Part shown: one piece after another, positions 6,207-8,050 of the stretch | Layout of the letters: the number at the start of each line of letters is the position of its first letter | Position numbering within the stretch: the stretch's first letter is position 1 | Assembly (NCBI GenBank): GCA_023386395.1 | Contig: JAEWJV010000103.1 | Coordinates: 1-8,050, forward strand | Direction of reading: 5' to 3' | DNA from: Bacteroidota bacterium | GTDB taxonomy: Bacteria > Bacteroidota > Bacteroidia > Chitinophagales > Chitinophagaceae | Length of the DNA: 8,050 bases | Made by a program: the position numbers and the translations under genes | Notes under the pieces: model-generated | What the model was told of the DNA's origin: nothing | Databases searched by the model: none | Seen by the model: only the letters and a program-made list of their open reading frames with translations

Positions 6207-7265
6207 TTATTTATTTATTTCTTTTAAAAAGCTTTCAATTTTTTCCGTTGTATGTAAAACCTCAACCTCCAGTTCGTAGCGCCTTGTTTCTCCCGGTTGT
6301 AACATAATCAGCGTGCCTTCTTCCCTTGCCTTTTTTTGACCGGCTACCTTATTAGTACCAGGTTCCAATCCGGTAACATATTCCCTTTCACCCCAATGCT
6401 GCCAGTTGGTAAGCCAGGGCAATTGTTCTTTCTGAAAACGCAATGTCACTGCAAGCCCTAAACCGGGATTATGTAAACCGCAGGCGCACCCTCCTTTATC
6501 ATTTGCTGTGCAATTAATAAATGCAGCAGCTTCCCCTGCGCCATTATGCTCCTGCATTACCGGCGGGCATTTATGGAAATTATTTTTTTCATTAAAGATG
6601 CGCTTACTGTTTTCATCACGCGCCTGCCAGTTTCCCTTCCATAAAATATCAGTGCCTTCATCAGCAAGCGGCCAGCCAAAGTTGAAGTGGTATAGAAGCA
6701 TGTGCGGCACGCTTTGATTACCGTTATTGGTAACTTCATCTTGTATCCGGATAACAGGCTGGCCCAGGCGGCTTGAAATAGTACGTTTCAATTCAAGCCG
6801 CGGACCAAAAATGGATGTTTCCCGTATGCGTCCTGTAATGCTCATTTCCATTTCACCCTGAAAAGGATCAGGCTGCAGGATAGATATGATTTCTGCAGGT
6901 GTATTACTGATGCGCCCGTGTGCCCCTCTTTCACCATATTCATCTGATTCCGGGCCGCCGATATGCGAAAGGCCGCAGGTAACAAATAAACCACCACCAA
7001 AAGTGCGCAGCCAGTCAGCGCCTTTATCAGAAAAAGGCTGCGGCGGCGTTATGCCGGTTTCATTTATCCAGGAAAGGCAATGGCTGTTAAAAAAGGTTTC
7101 CGCAATATCCATGGCACGGTCCAGCACCACTTTATAACGTAAGCCGCTGCCAGTATTAATCCATGCAATCCGCACCCCTCTTCCGGTGCCGTTATCCAGC
7201 ACGGATGTTTCTATACCGCCAATTTGCGAAATGTTGGATATTTTATCTTTCCATCCTTCCTGCAT
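6207..7265 (-). CDS. DUF4432 family protein, aldose 1-epimerase-like
   Basis: The product of about 352 residues fits the DUF4432 branch of the galactose-mutarotase-like beta-sandwich fold, whose members bind sugars and are thought to act as mutarotases or related epimerases. Family-like segments are YKVVLDRAMDIAE (45-57), WLRTFGGGLFVTCGLSHIGG (86-105), RGAHGRISNTPAE (114-126, with a candidate catalytic His), and HMLLYHFNFGWPL in the middle of the protein; the C-terminus has EREYVTGLEPGTN, similar to the mutarotase EP-type motif. Numbering counts one residue before the ATG. No signal peptide is visible. The frame opens one codon earlier at a GTG (7268), but the ATG at 7265 is the more likely start. 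The 237-bp gap upstream probably holds a promoter, and the cupin gene follows after 41 bp. In this cluster it may equilibrate anomers of a released sugar or keto-sugar (inference). Confidence 0.83.
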   Translation of the reverse strand: MQEGWKDKISNISQIGGIETSVLDNGTGRGVRIAWINTGSGLRYKVVLDRAMDIAETFFNSHCLSWINETGITPPQPFSDKGADWLRTFGGGLFVTCGLSHIGGPESDEYGERGAHGRISNTPAEIISILQPDPFQGEMEMSITGRIRETSIFGPRLELKRTISSRLGQPVIRIQDEVTNNGNQSVPHMLLYHFNFGWPLADEGTDILWKGNWQARDENSKRIFNEKNNFHKCPPVMQEHNGAGEAAAFINCTANDKGGCACGLHNPGLGLAVTLRFQKEQLPWLTNWQHWGEREYVTGLEPGTNKVAGQKKAREEGTLIMLQPGETRRYELEVEVLHTTEKIESFLKEINK

Positions 7266-7296
7266 CACTTAAATCAGAATGCTTTTATAGTGAATT

Positions 7297-7348
7297 GCGA
7301 ATGGTGAGTTGTGCGTGTTAGAAGTAAGAACGTTTGCTCACTATTCAC
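7297..7348. repeat. Palindromic intergenic element (unit A)
   Basis: GCGAATGGTGAG (7297-7308) pairs with CTCACTATTCAC (7337-7348) at 10 of 12 positions. The interior carries AGAAGTAAGAACG, and the right side continues into CTAATTATTA. Unit B (7426-7485) has the same order of parts, with AGAAGCAAGAACG and CCAATTATTA. The two are therefore copies of one element in the same orientation, lying in the spacer upstream of the DUF4432 gene. Confidence 0.6.
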
Positions 7349-7397
7349 CACTAATTATTAAAATAAAATATTTCTACTTTTTTAGTTTGAGTTAAAT

Positions 7398-7424
7398 CTG
7401 ACAGGTTTTTGTCGTCAGGTTTTT
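7398..7424. repeat. Short direct and inverted repeats between the two palindromic elements
   Basis: CAGGTTTTT occurs at 7402-7410 and again at 7416-7424. CTGAC (7398-7402) and GTCAG (7414-7418) form a 5-bp inverted repeat followed by GTTTTT, so the plus-strand transcript would have a weak terminator-like shape. No plus-strand gene is nearby to be terminated. Confidence 0.35.
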
Positions 7425-7425
7425 A

Positions 7426-7485
7426 TGATGAGTTGTGAGTGGCAGAAGCAAGAACGCTGCAATGCTCACCACTCACTATTCATCA
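7426..7485. repeat. Palindromic intergenic element (unit B), 17-bp arms
   Basis: TGATGAGTTGTGAGTGG (7426-7442) and CCACTCACTATTCATCA (7469-7485) pair at 15 of 17 positions around a 26-base loop. The element begins 17 bp beyond the stop codon of the minus-strand cytochrome gene, so it would form a hairpin in that gene's 3' untranslated RNA. On the minus strand no U-run follows; on the plus strand an eight-T run occurs at 7497-7504. It could limit read-through from the cytochrome gene, but its similarity to unit A points to a dispersed repeat family. Confidence 0.6.
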
Positions 7486-7502
7486 CCAATTATTAATTTT
7501 TT

Positions 7503-8050
7503 TTACTTTTTCTTGAACACAGGATTATTTTCATCGCCGCCTGATTTCAGGTAGGCCATCAGGTCTTTCAACTCATCCGGGTTCAAATTATTAATCAATC
7601 CAGGCAACATGATAGACTGATCAGATAGTTGTGTTCTCAATACATCTTTTTTAGGTACTTCTCTTATTTGCTGCGGCGCAAAAGGGTTTTGAGAAACGTA
7701 GTAATTATTGTCATCCTGGCGAACAAGCCTTCCCAATATTGTACTGCCATCTTTTAAAATAAGATTAGTGGCAGCATATTGATCAGATACTTCCTTGTTT
7801 GGATCAATAATGGCTTCCAGAATATCTTTATTGGAAAAGCGTGTACCCAGTTGTGTTAAGTCGGGACCGATAGATCCGCCTGTGCCACGAATGCTGTGGC
7901 AGGCCTCGCATAAAACGGCAGCAAACATAGTTTTACCACGGTTAAAATCCCGAACGCCTGTAGAATCGCTTTGTACTATTTCCACTGCTTCATCTAATTT
8001 CCACCTGCGGCCGGGACCTTTCGGTCCGCCGCCCGGAGGCACTACGCTCC
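7503..8050 (-). CDS. Cytochrome c / haem-binding-domain protein, C-terminal part (5' end beyond window)
   Basis: The frame is open to the window edge, so about 182 C-terminal residues of a longer protein are visible. A GPGRRW segment followed by RDFNRGKTMFAAVLCEACH gives a c-type haem site CEACH (7896-7910), then IRGTGGSIGPDLTQLGTRF, DPNKEVSDQYAATNLILKDG and SIMLPGLINNL, whose Met is the likely sixth haem ligand, ending DELKDLMAYLKSGG. This order matches the putative haem-binding domain first named from Pirellula/Verrucomicrobium proteins, which usually ends large exported proteins carrying beta-propeller or membrane-bound dehydrogenase domains. It should act in the periplasm in electron transfer. 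A GTG at 8042 could be read as a start but leaves no signal peptide, which cytochrome c maturation requires, so I take the gene as truncated. A 237-bp spacer separates it from the DUF4432 gene. Confidence 0.88.
   Translation of the reverse strand, partial: SVVPPGGGPKGPGRRWKLDEAVEIVQSDSTGVRDFNRGKTMFAAVLCEACHSIRGTGGSIGPDLTQLGTRFSNKDILEAIIDPNKEVSDQYAATNLILKDGSTILGRLVRQDDNNYYVSQNPFAPQQIREVPKKDVLRTQLSDQSIMLPGLINNLNPDELKDLMAYLKSGGDENNPVFKKK

Noticed and set aside
7398..7424. Intrinsic terminator
   Set aside because: The stem is only 5 bp, its T-run suits a plus-strand transcript, and no plus-strand gene precedes it.
8040..8042. GTG as the true start of the cytochrome-type gene
   Set aside because: The frame stays open to the window edge, and a start here would leave a c-type cytochrome without an export signal.

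Overview
The window looks like a chromosomal segment from a member of the Bacteroidota, probably close to the Chitinophagaceae or another sugar-degrading soil or freshwater lineage. This is inferred from the gene families, the AT-rich spacers, the lack of clear Shine-Dalgarno sites, a Bacteroidota-style lipobox (FSSC), and the mix of DUF1080, Gfo/Idh/MocA, TIM-barrel and haem-binding-domain proteins. No taxonomic marker gene is present, so the placement is tentative.

Layout. Positions 1-261 hold no gene that I can support. A single plus-strand gene (262-750) encodes a hemerythrin HHE-domain protein. It converges, across only 22 bp, on a run of seven minus-strand genes that fills the rest of the window. 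In order of transcription (right to left) these are: the C-terminal part of a large cytochrome c / haem-binding-domain protein cut by the window edge (7503-8050); a DUF4432 aldose-epimerase-like protein (6207-7265); a phosphomannose-isomerase-like cupin protein (4951-6165); a TIM-barrel sugar isomerase/epimerase (3721-4761); a secreted DUF1080 protein with a frameshift near its C-terminus (2954-3694, natural end probably 2923); a Gfo/Idh/MocA oxidoreductase (1726-2871); and a second DUF1080 protein, a predicted lipoprotein (773-1567).

How the genes may work together. DUF1080 is now classed as a 3-keto-glycoside (3-keto-disaccharide) hydrolase family. Gfo/Idh/MocA enzymes oxidise or reduce sugar hydroxyls, and TIM-barrel epimerase-like proteins often accompany both. 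The cluster therefore looks like a pathway that breaks glycosides through keto-sugar intermediates rather than by classical glycoside hydrolases. The two DUF1080 proteins carry export signals, whereas the oxidoreductase, the cupin, the TIM-barrel and the DUF4432 proteins do not. One model is keto-glycoside cleavage in the periplasm followed by cytoplasmic processing of the sugar, with the cytochrome-type protein as a possible electron route for a periplasmic oxidation step. This model is inference.

Structure outside genes. The spacers at 4762-4950 and 7266-7502 hold related imperfect palindromes with GTGAGT/ACTCAC-type arms, two of which clearly share an internal core. A separate 14-bp inverted repeat lies just after the cupin gene. 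The best single-gene oddity is a +1 shift at a GGGG run in the second DUF1080 gene; removing one base restores a C-terminus closely matching its paralogue.
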